Assembly (NCBI GenBank): GCA_012842605.1 | Contig: DUSN01000065.1 | Span: forward strand, 1-56,265 | Source of the DNA: Clostridiales bacterium | GTDB taxonomy: Bacteria > Bacillota > Clostridia > Caldicoprobacterales > DTU083 | Length of the DNA stretch: 56,265 nucleotides | Direction: 5' to 3' | Part shown: in pieces, positions 45,953 to 56,265 of the stretch | Layout: every line of letters begins with the position of its first letter | Numbering within the stretch: position 1 is the first letter of the stretch | Made by a program: the position numbers and the translations under genes | The notes under the pieces: model-generated | Told to the model about the DNA's origin: nothing | Seen by the model: only the letters and a program-made list of their open reading frames with translations | The model's database searches: none

Positions 45953-46978
45953 ATGACTACCATGCAAAATTTGCTCAGCAGGATTGTTCCTGAGATGATA
46001 GACTTATTCGAAAAAAGATATACTATCTTACGAACAATCTATTCCCATCAGCCGGTTGGAAGAAGAGCACTGGCAGGGCTTCTGGGTATGGGAGAGCATG
46101 CAATTCGAGGTGAAACCAGTATTTTAAGGAATGCAGGGCTGATTGACAGCCGGCCTGCGGGTATGGCTTTAACTCCGGAAGGGGAAGCTGTATTAGACAA
46201 CCTGAGGGAGTATGCCAACACCATAAAGGGGTTCAACGACCTGGAGCAAAAGGTAGCAGGAACGCTGGGCATCAGCAGGGTAGTGATTGTACCCGGTGAT
46301 CTGGACAAGGATCCGGCCGTATTAAGCTCCATAGGCAAAGCGGCAGCTGTACTGCTTTCAGATATTATTACAAATGGGTGCAGGATAGCTGTTACAGGAG
46401 GTTCCAGTGTTGCAGCCGTAGTTAACGCATTTGTCAGGAACAAGCAACTGTCACGGGTTCTTGTTCTTCCGGCACGAGGCGGAATAGGCAAGGAAATGGA
46501 GTACCAGTCCAATACCATTGCCGCCAGTTTTGCCAAAAAACTTGGAGGGGACTACAGGCTGCTGCATTTGCCGGATCAACTGACGGCTCAGGCAGCCGAA
46601 ACCTTGTTGAATGACAGGGAAACCCGCAGTGTTATTGAAGAAGTAAAAAAAGCTGATATTCTGATCTGCGGACTGGGCCGGGCAAGAGAAATGGCAGAAA
46701 AGCGCAACCTTATGAAGGACCAGGCTGAAACATTGGAAAAGATCGGAGCAGTGGCGGAAGCCTTTGGTTACTACTTCAACCAGAAGGGTGAAGTTGTTTT
46801 TGCCACCAGCTCCATTGGGCTGCATTTATCCGATTTAAAGGCTATACCAAAAATGATAGCCGTTGCCGGAGGTGCACGAAAAGCCGCTGCTATCATTGCG
46901 GTAATGACCGGCTGGAATAACAGCATCCTGGTTACTGATGAATCAGCTGCCAAAGAAATTATTAAAATACTTGCGTAA
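45953..46978 (+). CDS. cggR: central glycolytic genes regulator CggR (SorC family)
   Basis: The protein has 341 residues. The N-terminal winged helix (RRALAGLLGMGEHAIRGETSILRNAGLI) is followed by a SorC sugar-phosphate effector domain (AVTGGSSVAAVV, LVLPARGGIGKEMEYQSNTIA). It heads the glycolytic operon like its Bacillus namesake. However, the next gene is pgk, not gap, which normally follows cggR. AAGGGGA precedes the ATG. Confidence 0.93.
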   Translation: MTTMQNLLSRIVPEMIDLFEKRYTILRTIYSHQPVGRRALAGLLGMGEHAIRGETSILRNAGLIDSRPAGMALTPEGEAVLDNLREYANTIKGFNDLEQKVAGTLGISRVVIVPGDLDKDPAVLSSIGKAAAVLLSDIITNGCRIAVTGGSSVAAVVNAFVRNKQLSRVLVLPARGGIGKEMEYQSNTIAASFAKKLGGDYRLLHLPDQLTAQAAETLLNDRETRSVIEEVKKADILICGLGRAREMAEKRNLMKDQAETLEKIGAVAEAFGYYFNQKGEVVFATSSIGLHLSDLKAIPKMIAVAGGARKAAAIIAVMTGWNNSILVTDESAAKEIIKILA

Positions 46979-47046
46979 CAACATCTCAGCGGTGATGCCG
47001 GAAACGGGGCCGTGAGATAAACAAAATTTAATAAAGGAGTGGTAAG

Positions 47047-48234
47047 ATGAATAAAAAGACTTTGGAGGACATTCAGGTAAGTGGTAAGAAAGTACTTGTA
47101 AGGGTTGATTTCAATGTTCCCCTGGACAAAGAACTGAACATTACCGATGATACCAGAATCAGGGCTGCACTGCCCACCATCCGTTATTTGCTGGACCATA
47201 ATGCAAAGGTTATACTTATGTCTCACCTCGGACGTCCCAAGGGAACCGGTTTTGAGCCTAACTTCAGCATGGCACCTGTAGCAAAGCGCCTTGGTGAATT
47301 GCTGAATATGGAAATAAAGGCTGCGGAAGACGTTATCGGAGACAGCGCTAAATCACTTGTAGAAAACATGAAAGAAGGGGAAATAGTTCTCCTGGAGAAC
47401 CTGCGCTTCCATAAGGCAGAAACCAAGAATGATCCTGAATTTGCTAAGGCATTGGCATCATTCGGTGAGGTATACATAAATGATGCATTCGGTACTGCTC
47501 ACAGGGCTCATGCTTCAACCGAAGGAGTTGCCCATTATCTTCCTGCAGCAGCAGGCTACCTGCTGAAAAAGGAACTGGAAATCCTGGGCAAGGCTCTGGA
47601 CAACCCCGATCGTCCCTTTGTTGCTATCCTGGGCGGAGCAAAGGTATCTGACAAAATTGGCGTAATACGCAATCTTATAAACAAGGTAGACACTCTCATT
47701 ATCGGCGGCGGAATGGCATACACCTTCTTCAAGGCAAAGGGGTATGAAATAGGCAACTCCCTGCTGGAAGAGGACAAGGTAGAACTGGCTGCAGAACTGA
47801 TGAAGCAGGCAGAAGAAAAAGGCGTCAAGCTGCTTCTTCCCGTTGATACTGTTGTTGCAACTGAATTTAAGGCAGATGCAGAGCATAAAGTTGTTCCCAG
47901 CGATCAGATTCCAGCCGGCTGGCAGGGGCTGGACATTGGACCGGAATCCAGAAAGCAGTTTGGTGAAGCTATTTTGCAGGCCAAGCTGGTAGTTTGGAAC
48001 GGACCGATGGGAGTATTCGAGATGCCCGCTTTTGCTAAAGGAACAGAAGCAATTGCTGATTATATGAGCCGTTGCGGTGGTATAACTATTATAGGCGGCG
48101 GCGATTCAGCAGCAGCTGTAGAGCAGCTTGGATATGCTGACAAGATGACTCATATTTCCACCGGCGGCGGTGCTTCCCTGGAATTCCTGGAAGGTATTGA
48201 ACTGCCTGGTGTAGCAGCATTGAACGACAAATAA
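47047..48234 (+). CDS. pgk: phosphoglycerate kinase
   Basis: This 395-residue glycolytic enzyme makes ATP from 1,3-bisphosphoglycerate. [32 protein letters not shown], the hinge [14 protein letters not shown] and the ATP end [13 protein letters not shown] are all intact. AAAGGAGTGG precedes the ATG. It is 68 bp after cggR and 21 bp before tpiA. Confidence 0.97.
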   Translation: MNKKTLEDIQVSGKKVLVRVDFNVPLDKELNITDDTRIRAALPTIRYLLDHNAKVILMSHLGRPKGTGFEPNFSMAPVAKRLGELLNMEIKAAEDVIGDSAKSLVENMKEGEIVLLENLRFHKAETKNDPEFAKALASFGEVYINDAFGTAHRAHASTEGVAHYLPAAAGYLLKKELEILGKALDNPDRPFVAILGGAKVSDKIGVIRNLINKVDTLIIGGGMAYTFFKAKGYEIGNSLLEEDKVELAAELMKQAEEKGVKLLLPVDTVVATEFKADAEHKVVPSDQIPAGWQGLDIGPESRKQFGEAILQAKLVVWNGPMGVFEMPAFAKGTEAIADYMSRCGGITIIGGGDSAAAVEQLGYADKMTHISTGGGASLEFLEGIELPGVAALNDK

Positions 48235-48255
48235 TATCATATAAGGAGATTTATC

Positions 48256-49002
48256 ATGAGAAGACCAATCATTGCGGGAAACTGGAAAATGAACAAAACA
48301 CCGGCTGAAGCAGCTGCCATGATAAAAGAACTTGCTCCACTGGTGAAAGACACAGATGTGGAAGTTGTTATCTGTGCTCCGTTTACCGCTATACAGGCAG
48401 TAAAGGAAGCAGCAGCCGGAACCAATATTAAGATAGGCGCTCAAAATATGCATTGGGAGGAGAAAGGCGCTTATACAGGCGAGGTTTCTCCCACCATGCT
48501 CAATGCATTGGGAGTTGAGTTTGTAATTATTGGCCATTCGGAAAGAAGAGAATACTTTGCTGAGACTGATGAAACCGTAAATAAAAAGGTTCATTCAGCT
48601 CTGGCTCACGGGCTTACCCCAATCATCTGCGTCGGCGAGACCCTTGCCCAGAGAGAAGAGGGTATAACCCGCACACTGGTAGAAGGCCAGACCAGAGCTG
48701 CATTGCAAGGCTTATCAGTGGAAGATGTAAAGAAATGCGTTATAGCATATGAACCTATCTGGGCTATCGGCACTGGCAAAACGGCTACCAGCGAGGATGC
48801 CAATGAAGTAATTGGCTATATCCGCAATACTGTGGCAGAAATGTATGGCAGAGAAGCAGCAGATGCTATACGGATTCAGTACGGCGGCAGCATGAAGCCT
48901 GAAAATGCTGCAGAACTGATGGCTATGCCGGAAATTGACGGCGGTTTGGTAGGCGGTGCCAGTCTCAAGGCACAGGATTTTGCTAAAATCGTTAACTATT
49001 AA
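48256..49002 (+). CDS. tpiA: triosephosphate isomerase
   Basis: This 248-residue TIM-barrel enzyme has GNWKMNKT (Asn/Lys), [10 protein letters not shown] (His95 type electrophile), [14 protein letters not shown] (catalytic Glu and flexible loop) and GGSMKPENA (phosphate). It is co-transcribed with pgk and gpmI, with TAAGGAG upstream. Confidence 0.97.
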   Translation: MRRPIIAGNWKMNKTPAEAAAMIKELAPLVKDTDVEVVICAPFTAIQAVKEAAAGTNIKIGAQNMHWEEKGAYTGEVSPTMLNALGVEFVIIGHSERREYFAETDETVNKKVHSALAHGLTPIICVGETLAQREEGITRTLVEGQTRAALQGLSVEDVKKCVIAYEPIWAIGTGKTATSEDANEVIGYIRNTVAEMYGREAADAIRIQYGGSMKPENAAELMAMPEIDGGLVGGASLKAQDFAKIVNY

Positions 49003-49037
49003 CGAACTTACCGGCCTTAAAAATTGAGGAGGACTTT

Positions 49038-51940
<2,903 letters not shown>

Positions 51941-51946
51941 GAAACA

Positions 51947-51970
51947 GGGGGCATAAGCCCCCTTTCTTTA
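51947..51970 (+). terminator. terminator of the glycolytic operon
   Basis: GGGGGC (51947-51952) pairs with GCCCCC (51957-51962) around ATAA and is followed by TTTCTTTA. Confidence 0.85.
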
Positions 51971-52048
51971 TAGCCTAATTTTATCCTTGCTTTCCATAGG
52001 CTCACGTGTTAAAATACTTTTGTTGATTTACATAAGGAGGGAATATGG

Positions 52049-52288
52049 ATGGGAGTACTCAGAGTTATTTTGACGATAATCTTGGTTATAATGGAATTGT
52101 TTTTAATTGCTGTTGTGCTTTTGCAATCCGGCAAGAGTGCAGGCTTATCCGGTAGTATAGCAGGCGGAGCAGAGACCTTTTTCGGAAAGAACAAGGCAAA
52201 AAGCTATGAAGGAAAGCTTCAATTCTGGACAAAGATATCGGCTATAGGATTTATAGCAATTGCTATTATACTGGTTATACTGCAATAG
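52049..52288 (+). CDS. secG: preprotein translocase subunit SecG
   Basis: This is a 79-residue protein with two membrane helices (residues 5-27 and 58-78) joined by the conserved Gly/Ser-rich loop (LLQSGKSAGLSGSIAGGAETFFGK). It is the small accessory subunit of SecYEG. AAGGAGG lies 7 nt before the ATG. The eno-secG-rnr-smpB order is common in Firmicutes. Confidence 0.95.
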   Translation: MGVLRVILTIILVIMELFLIAVVLLQSGKSAGLSGSIAGGAETFFGKNKAKSYEGKLQFWTKISAIGFIAIAIILVILQ

Positions 52289-52296
52289 AGTAAGAT

Positions 52297-52331
52297 ACGG
52301 CAGGGTGAATTATCTGCCGTTTTTTTATTTT
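52297..52331 (+). terminator. terminator after secG
   Basis: ACGGCAG (52297-52303) pairs with CTGCCGT (52314-52320) and is followed by a seven-T run. Confidence 0.85.
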
Positions 52332-52460
52332 TGGATGTTTAATTCTATGCTTTGCAGCAAAAGCATAAATAAGTCTGTTTAGTATTTGAAAAGGTGGTTA
52401 ACATAGACTTATGATATATTTATCTTTGAGAATAAACAGGCTTTTTACGGAGGAACAGCA

Positions 52461-54587
52461 ATGAGTCTAAGTCGTACTGACCAGATAATGGAACAAAAAA
52501 TAATAGAGGTGCTTTCATCGAAGGATGTTATCCCTTTATATGAAGCACAGCTGATGGATGAGCTGGGCATTCCTGAAGAAGAGGAGGACAGTTTCAAAAA
52601 CTTGCTGAATCAGATGGTTAAGGAAGGCAAGCTGGTTCAGACCAAGAAAAAGAAATATGCGCTGCCGGAGGACCTGGGATTCATGACCGGTCGGATACAG
52701 GGAAATGCCAGGGGATTCGGTTTCTTCATCCCCGACAAGGGTGAGGATGATGTTTTTATACCAGCTGAAAATCTCCACGGTGCAATGCACAATGATCGTG
52801 TTATGATCAAGCTGGTTGACAGCGGCGGGCGGTCCAGGGAAGGCGAAGTTGTCAAGATATTGGAAAGAGCCAATAAAACCGTGGTGGGCACTTTTGAAAA
52901 GGACAAGTATTTTGGTTTTGTTGTTCCTGATGACATAAGAATCCACCAGGATATTTTTGTACCCAAGGATGAAATTAACGGGGCTCAGAACGGATACAAA
53001 GTAGTGGTAGAACTGATAAGGTGGCCTGAAAAGCGCAGAAACCCGGAAGGCAGGATTATAGAGGTGCTGGGCCATAAGGATGATGTGGGGACGGATATAC
53101 TGTCCATAATACGGCAGTTCAACCTGCCCGAAGAGTTTCCTGAGGAAGTGGTGCGGGCTGCAAGGAAAATTCCCCAGACCATACCTGAGGAAGAGATAAA
53201 AAGACGAAAGGACCTGCGGCATTTAAGGATAGTGACTATTGACGGGGCGGATGCAAAAGATCTGGACGATGCCATATCCATAGAAAAATTGAAAAATGGC
53301 AATTTCCTGCTTGGAGTGCATATTGCAGATGTCAGCTACTATGTTAAGGAAAACAGCGTGATTGACCAGGAGGCCTATAAAAGAGGAACCAGTGTATACC
53401 TGGTGGACCGGGTCATTCCCATGCTGCCGAAAGAGCTGTCCAACGGAATCTGCAGCTTAAATCCAAATGAAGACCGGCTGGCTTTTTCAGTCTTAATGGA
53501 AATAGACAGCAAAGGCACAGTTGTAAACCATGAGATAGCTGAAAGCGTAATACGTTCAAATGAACGCATGATTTACGAGGATGTTACCAAGATACTTGAG
53601 GAGAATGATCCTGAATTAACAAAAAGGTACAGCAAGCATATTGAAGATTTCCGCAATATGAAGGAACTGGCAGATATCCTGCACAGCAAGCGGATGCGCC
53701 GGGGAAGCATTGATTTTGACCTGGATGAAGCTAAAATTACACTTGACCTTAAAGGCAAACCAATTGACGTGAAGCCGTATGAAAGGGGAATTTCCAACAG
53801 GATTATTGAAGAATTTATGCTGGTATGCAATGAAACGGTTGCTGAGTATATGACCTGGAATGAAGTTCCTTTCGTATACCGTATTCATGAAGAACCTACA
53901 GTTGAAAAACTTTTGGATTTCAATGAGTTTATCCATAATTTCGGATATCATTTGAAAGGGATAGGCGGTGAAATACACCCGAAATCATTGCAGAATCTGC
54001 TGGATAAAATAAGAGGCAGCAGGGAAGAAGGCATAATAAGCACTGTCATGCTGAGATCCCTGCAAAAGGCAAGATACAGCAGTGAAAATGCCGGCCATTT
54101 TGGACTGGCAGCTAAGTTTTACTCACATTTTACATCTCCGATCCGGCGTTACCCGGACTTGATAATACACCGGATTATTAAGGATTTTATAAAAGGGCGT
54201 ATGGACAAGGAGAGAATGGAATACCTGGCAGGAGTTCTGCCGGAAATGGCTGAACACTGCTCTCAGAGAGAAAGAGTAGCGGATGAAGCAGAGCGGGAGA
54301 CTGACGACCTGAAGAAAGCCGAATATATGATGGATAAAATAGGTATGGAATTTGACGGAATCATTTCAGGCGTAACCAGCTATGGCATATTTGTCGAGCT
54401 GGACAACACCGTTGAAGGTCTGGTTCGCATGACAGCCCTGGATGATGACTACTACACCTATAATGAAAAGCATTACTGCCTGATAGGCGAGAGAACTAAA
54501 AAGGTATATCGTCTTGGAGATACCATTCGAATACGAGTTGCCGGTGTTGACCTGGCATCAAGAAACATTGATTTTGTATTGGCATAG
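52461..54587 (+). CDS. rnr: ribonuclease R
   Basis: This 708-residue 3'-5' exoribonuclease has an N-terminal winged helix (1-65), cold-shock domains (about 70-225), an RNB catalytic domain with the DGADAKDLDDA cluster (Asp261, 267, 269, 270) and FTSPIRRYPDLIIHR, and a C-terminal S1 domain (about 625-705). The long Lys-rich tail of E. coli RNase R is absent. RNase R works with SmpB-tmRNA in degrading non-stop mRNA, which fits its neighbours. Confidence 0.96.
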   Translation: MSLSRTDQIMEQKIIEVLSSKDVIPLYEAQLMDELGIPEEEEDSFKNLLNQMVKEGKLVQTKKKKYALPEDLGFMTGRIQGNARGFGFFIPDKGEDDVFIPAENLHGAMHNDRVMIKLVDSGGRSREGEVVKILERANKTVVGTFEKDKYFGFVVPDDIRIHQDIFVPKDEINGAQNGYKVVVELIRWPEKRRNPEGRIIEVLGHKDDVGTDILSIIRQFNLPEEFPEEVVRAARKIPQTIPEEEIKRRKDLRHLRIVTIDGADAKDLDDAISIEKLKNGNFLLGVHIADVSYYVKENSVIDQEAYKRGTSVYLVDRVIPMLPKELSNGICSLNPNEDRLAFSVLMEIDSKGTVVNHEIAESVIRSNERMIYEDVTKILEENDPELTKRYSKHIEDFRNMKELADILHSKRMRRGSIDFDLDEAKITLDLKGKPIDVKPYERGISNRIIEEFMLVCNETVAEYMTWNEVPFVYRIHEEPTVEKLLDFNEFIHNFGYHLKGIGGEIHPKSLQNLLDKIRGSREEGIISTVMLRSLQKARYSSENAGHFGLAAKFYSHFTSPIRRYPDLIIHRIIKDFIKGRMDKERMEYLAGVLPEMAEHCSQRERVADEAERETDDLKKAEYMMDKIGMEFDGIISGVTSYGIFVELDNTVEGLVRMTALDDDYYTYNEKHYCLIGERTKKVYRLGDTIRIRVAGVDLASRNIDFVLA

Positions 54588-54665
54588 AATATATTGACAG
54601 TATACAATTGCAGCGCGAAAGCGCTGAATGCGCTGTACTATGCAGGATATGACAAGGAATATCAG

Positions 54666-54694
54666 TTGACATATTACTGTGGCTATGTTATATT
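54666..54694 (+). promoter_or_regulatory. promoter upstream of smpB
   Basis: TTGACA (54666-54671) and TATATT (54689-54694) have a 17-nt spacer. The start site would lie near 54701, ahead of the hairpin at 54723. Confidence 0.6.
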
Positions 54695-54722
54695 ATCTAT
54701 GTCGTTAATCAAACCAATGCTG

Positions 54723-54759
54723 CCCTATTTGTTATACTTATGCAAATAGGGTTATTTTG
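54723..54759 (+). terminator. terminator or attenuator in the smpB leader
   Basis: CCCTATTTG (54723-54731) pairs with CAAATAGGG (54743-54751) and is followed by TTATTTTG. It lies after the promoter at 54666, so it may attenuate smpB transcription as well as stop rnr read-through. Confidence 0.65.
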
Positions 54760-54780
54760 TCAAAGTAGGTGCTGTTTTAC

Positions 54781-55248
54781 GTGGCAAGTGAAGGAATTAA
54801 GGTGATAGCTCAAAATAAAAAAGCACGCCATGACTATTTTATAGAGGAAACCTATGAGGCTGGTATTGTTTTATCAGGGACAGAGGTTAAATCTATCCGT
54901 CTTGGAAAGGTAAATTTAAAGGACAGCTATGCCGACGTAAAGCAGGGAGAGGTATTTGTGCATAATATGCACATAAGTCCTTACGAGAAGGGAAACATCT
55001 TCAACCGGGACCCTATGCGGGACAGAAAGCTCCTGCTGAACCGTAGGGAGATAAACAAGCTGATTGGATATATTCAGCAGAAAGGCTATTCCCTGATACC
55101 TCTTCAGGTTTATATGAAGCGTGGTTTGGTTAAGGTAGAACTGGCTGTTGCCAAGGGTAAAAAGCTTTATGACAAGCGCGAGGACATGGCAAAACGCGAT
55201 GCAAAGCGTGAAATGGAAAGAACCTTTAGGGAACGCCAGAAAGCTTAA
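54781..55248 (+). CDS. smpB: SsrA-binding protein SmpB
   Basis: This 155-residue partner of tmRNA in trans-translation has a conserved oligonucleotide-binding core ([34 protein letters not shown]) and a basic C-terminal tail ([23 protein letters not shown]) that enters the ribosomal mRNA channel. I start at GTG 54781, which gives the usual MASEG beginning and length; a TTG four codons upstream is possible. It is 21 bp before ssrA, so the two are probably transcribed together. Confidence 0.95.
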   Translation: MASEGIKVIAQNKKARHDYFIEETYEAGIVLSGTEVKSIRLGKVNLKDSYADVKQGEVFVHNMHISPYEKGNIFNRDPMRDRKLLLNRREINKLIGYIQQKGYSLIPLQVYMKRGLVKVELAVAKGKKLYDKREDMAKRDAKREMERTFRERQKA

Positions 55249-55361
55249 GCGTTTATTCTCTATTATCATGGGGGCGTACTGGTTTCGACGGGGATGATAG
55301 AGATGCGAGAAGCGAGTCGCGGACTCCGGGGCCGCGTAAAAACCTGGAATTAAAAATAAAC

Positions 55362-55391
55362 GCTAACGATAATTTAGCACTCGCAGCTTAA
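55362..55391 (+). other. tmRNA proteolysis-tag reading frame
   Basis: Codons GCT AAC GAT AAT TTA GCA CTC GCA GCT TAA encode ANDNLALAA. The LALAA end is the degradation signal read by ClpXP-type proteases. GCT as the resume codon is inferred from alignment with the E. coli layout. Confidence 0.85.
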
Positions 55392-55600
55392 TGCTGTGAC
55401 GTCCGCCCCATAGCCCCCGCACTATGGGAGCCGGGCGCCGATTATGCGGGCAACCAGCCTGCCTAAGCTTTGCGGCAGGTGGGATTTATGAAGCTACTGA
55501 AGTCCGTATCCTGTCAGTGGGAGCCGGATGGAGGGAATGTCAAAGCACTGACTGCACTCGGAGAAGCTCTCATCGATATATCTTCGGACAGGGGTTCGAC

Positions 55601-55990
55601 TCAAAAGAATCGCCTTGTCGGGCGACCGACAAGTGATAACCCGGCTTAATCGGTGGAACCGTAGCGTGAAATGCAGGAAAGGAAGTTTTCTGCATAAGGG
55701 CGCCGGCAACGCCGAGGGGTATGTGGGGAAACCCAACAGCCGCGTATCGACTTATAGGCATCTAAGGGGAAACCTATGATGTACTAGGATGGAAGAGTGG
55801 AGAGACATTATATTTGCCTCCCCGTAGCATGAAACTTGCTCCTCTTGGAAAAGGAGTGGTCATGTTGTGTTAAGGTATGTCTCTTAATGCAGGCCTTCCA
55901 TAATACGCCGGGGGACTCAAATTAACAGGTTTGCAAACCTGATTTGAGTTCAAGACATAGTCAGCACCATTGGAAACAATGGACCATGTG
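55601..55990 (+). other. group I intron in the T-loop of ssrA
   Basis: This 390-nt insert shows group I landmarks in order. P1 is formed between the 5' exon end (CGAC) plus TC and GAATCG (55605-55610). A P2 hairpin CTTGTCGG-GCGA-CCGACAAG spans 55614-55633. P3 strands are CCCGGC (55640-55645) and GCCGGG (55907-55912). A long P8 arm spans 55915-55949. AAGACATAGTC (55952-55962) is the conserved S element (3' strand of P7). P9 is CCATTG-GAAA-CAATGG (55967-55982), and the terminal G is at 55990. No protein or homing endonuclease is encoded. The 5' strand of P7 was not assigned with confidence. Splice points are inferred from the restored T-arm. Confidence 0.88.
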
Positions 55991-56057
55991 TCCCCTCGCC
56001 TCCACCAAATATAAATATCTGTTATTGCCTACAGTTATTATGTAGACAGAAAAACTC

Positions 56058-56096
56058 AAGCTGTATTCGGAGTAGTCCTGAATACAGCTTATTTTT
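56058..56096 (+). terminator. terminator of ssrA
   Basis: AAGCTGTATTC (56058-56068) pairs perfectly with GAATACAGCTT (56080-56090), followed by ATTTTT. The group IIC intron begins at the next base. Confidence 0.85.
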
Positions 56097-56265
56097 GTGC
56101 GCCCAGCATGGGCGCAATCTAACGGGTGAAAGTCCCGAGGAGTACGGGTTGATAGTGCCAAGTACATAGCCAAGAGCAAGGGTGTCCTCGGTGACGAGGA
56201 ATCTGAAGGAAGCTGGAGGCAAACTTCCGGTCTGACGAACAGGAACCACATCAGGCATATATAGG
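56097..56265 (+). mobile_element. group IIC intron, 5' part (domain I), cut by the window end
   Basis: The element starts with GTGCG, the group II 5' consensus. Domain I segments GCATGGGCGCAATCTAACGG, GGTGAAAGTCCCG, AGCAAGGGTGTC, GAATCTGAAGGAAGC and GGAGGCAAACTTCCGGTCTG closely match the known IIC introns of Oceanobacillus iheyensis and Bacillus halodurans as I recall them. IIC introns insert just after terminator hairpins, and here the hairpin 56058-56090 plus ATTTTT precedes it directly. The reverse transcriptase gene and domain V should lie beyond the window. Orientation is the same as ssrA. Confidence 0.9.

Larger units (their letters stand above)
55270..56007 (+). ncRNA. ssrA: tmRNA (ssrA), interrupted by a group I intron
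   Basis: The 5' end GGGGGCG (55270-55276) pairs with CGCCTCC (55997-56003), followed by A and CCA (56005-56007), forming the tRNA-like acceptor stem. The tag frame is 55362-55391, encoding ANDNLALAA plus a stop, so the added tag would be (A)ANDNLALAA. The distance between the ends is 738 nt, about twice normal. Removing 55601-55990 gives 348 nt and restores a perfect T-arm, AGGGG-TTCGACT-CCCCT. The gene is therefore a one-piece tmRNA split by an intron in the T-loop, not a permuted two-piece tmRNA. Confidence 0.93.

Noticed and set aside
55424..55636. 70-codon open frame
   Set aside because: It falls within the tmRNA pseudoknot region and the start of its intron, with no ribosome site or recognisable protein.
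55646..55662. TCGGTGGAACCGTAGCG resembles the T-box antiterminator motif
   Set aside because: It lies inside the group I intron between its P3 strands, with no aminoacyl-tRNA synthetase or amino-acid gene downstream and no specifier stem.
55270..56007. Circularly permuted (two-piece) tmRNA
   Set aside because: The acceptor 5' end comes first and the CCA end last, with the tag frame in normal order. The interruption is in the T-loop and has group I landmarks.

Overview
The window looks like a chromosomal segment of a low- to mid-GC Firmicute of class Clostridia. The grounds are strong Shine-Dalgarno sites with frequent TTG/GTG starts, sigma-A type promoters, a Rex repressor, a cggR-pgk-tpiA-gpmI-eno-secG-rnr-smpB-ssrA gene order, and a tmRNA tag ending in LALAA. 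Genus cannot be fixed from what is visible.

Positions 1-32.7 kb are a large carbohydrate-use region, entirely on the + strand. It holds three clearly different GH38 alpha-mannosidases (121, 5057, 20701), five paralogues of the uroporphyrinogen-decarboxylase/MtaA-CmuA fold family (3935, 8189, 11578, 19458, 25205), a GntR-LacI hybrid regulator (2837) and a beta-propeller-like/SGNH-hydrolase fusion (9175). It also holds an LplB/LplC/LplA-type ABC importer (12635-16283), an aldo/keto reductase, a cupin, a GH172 (DUF2961) protein, a cytoplasmic Cys-type sulfatase, a calcineurin-like phosphoesterase, a second CUT1 ABC importer (27548-30623) and an aconitase. No transporter ATPase is present. The simplest reading is import of complex, decorated (sulfated, possibly methylated) mannose-containing oligosaccharides and their breakdown in the cytoplasm. 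The role of the five URO-D-like proteins is unknown and is the least explained part of this region.

Positions 32.8-45.8 kb carry housekeeping and sugar genes: an ABC-F ATPase (-), rex, manA, a rhomboid protease, a DUF362 ferredoxin-like protein, galT (-) and galK (+) in divergent arrangement, ldh, degV, a nitrilase-superfamily protein that appears to lack two of its three catalytic residues, and trmL.

Positions 45.9-55.2 kb are the central glycolytic operon, with cggR, pgk, tpiA, gpmI and eno but without gap, followed by secG, rnr and smpB.

The right end holds the most striking structure. The tmRNA gene ssrA (55270-56007) is interrupted in its T-loop by a roughly 390-nt group I intron. Just past the ssrA terminator a group IIC intron begins at 56097 and runs off the window. 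Two unrelated self-splicing introns therefore sit about 106 nt apart at one RNA gene.
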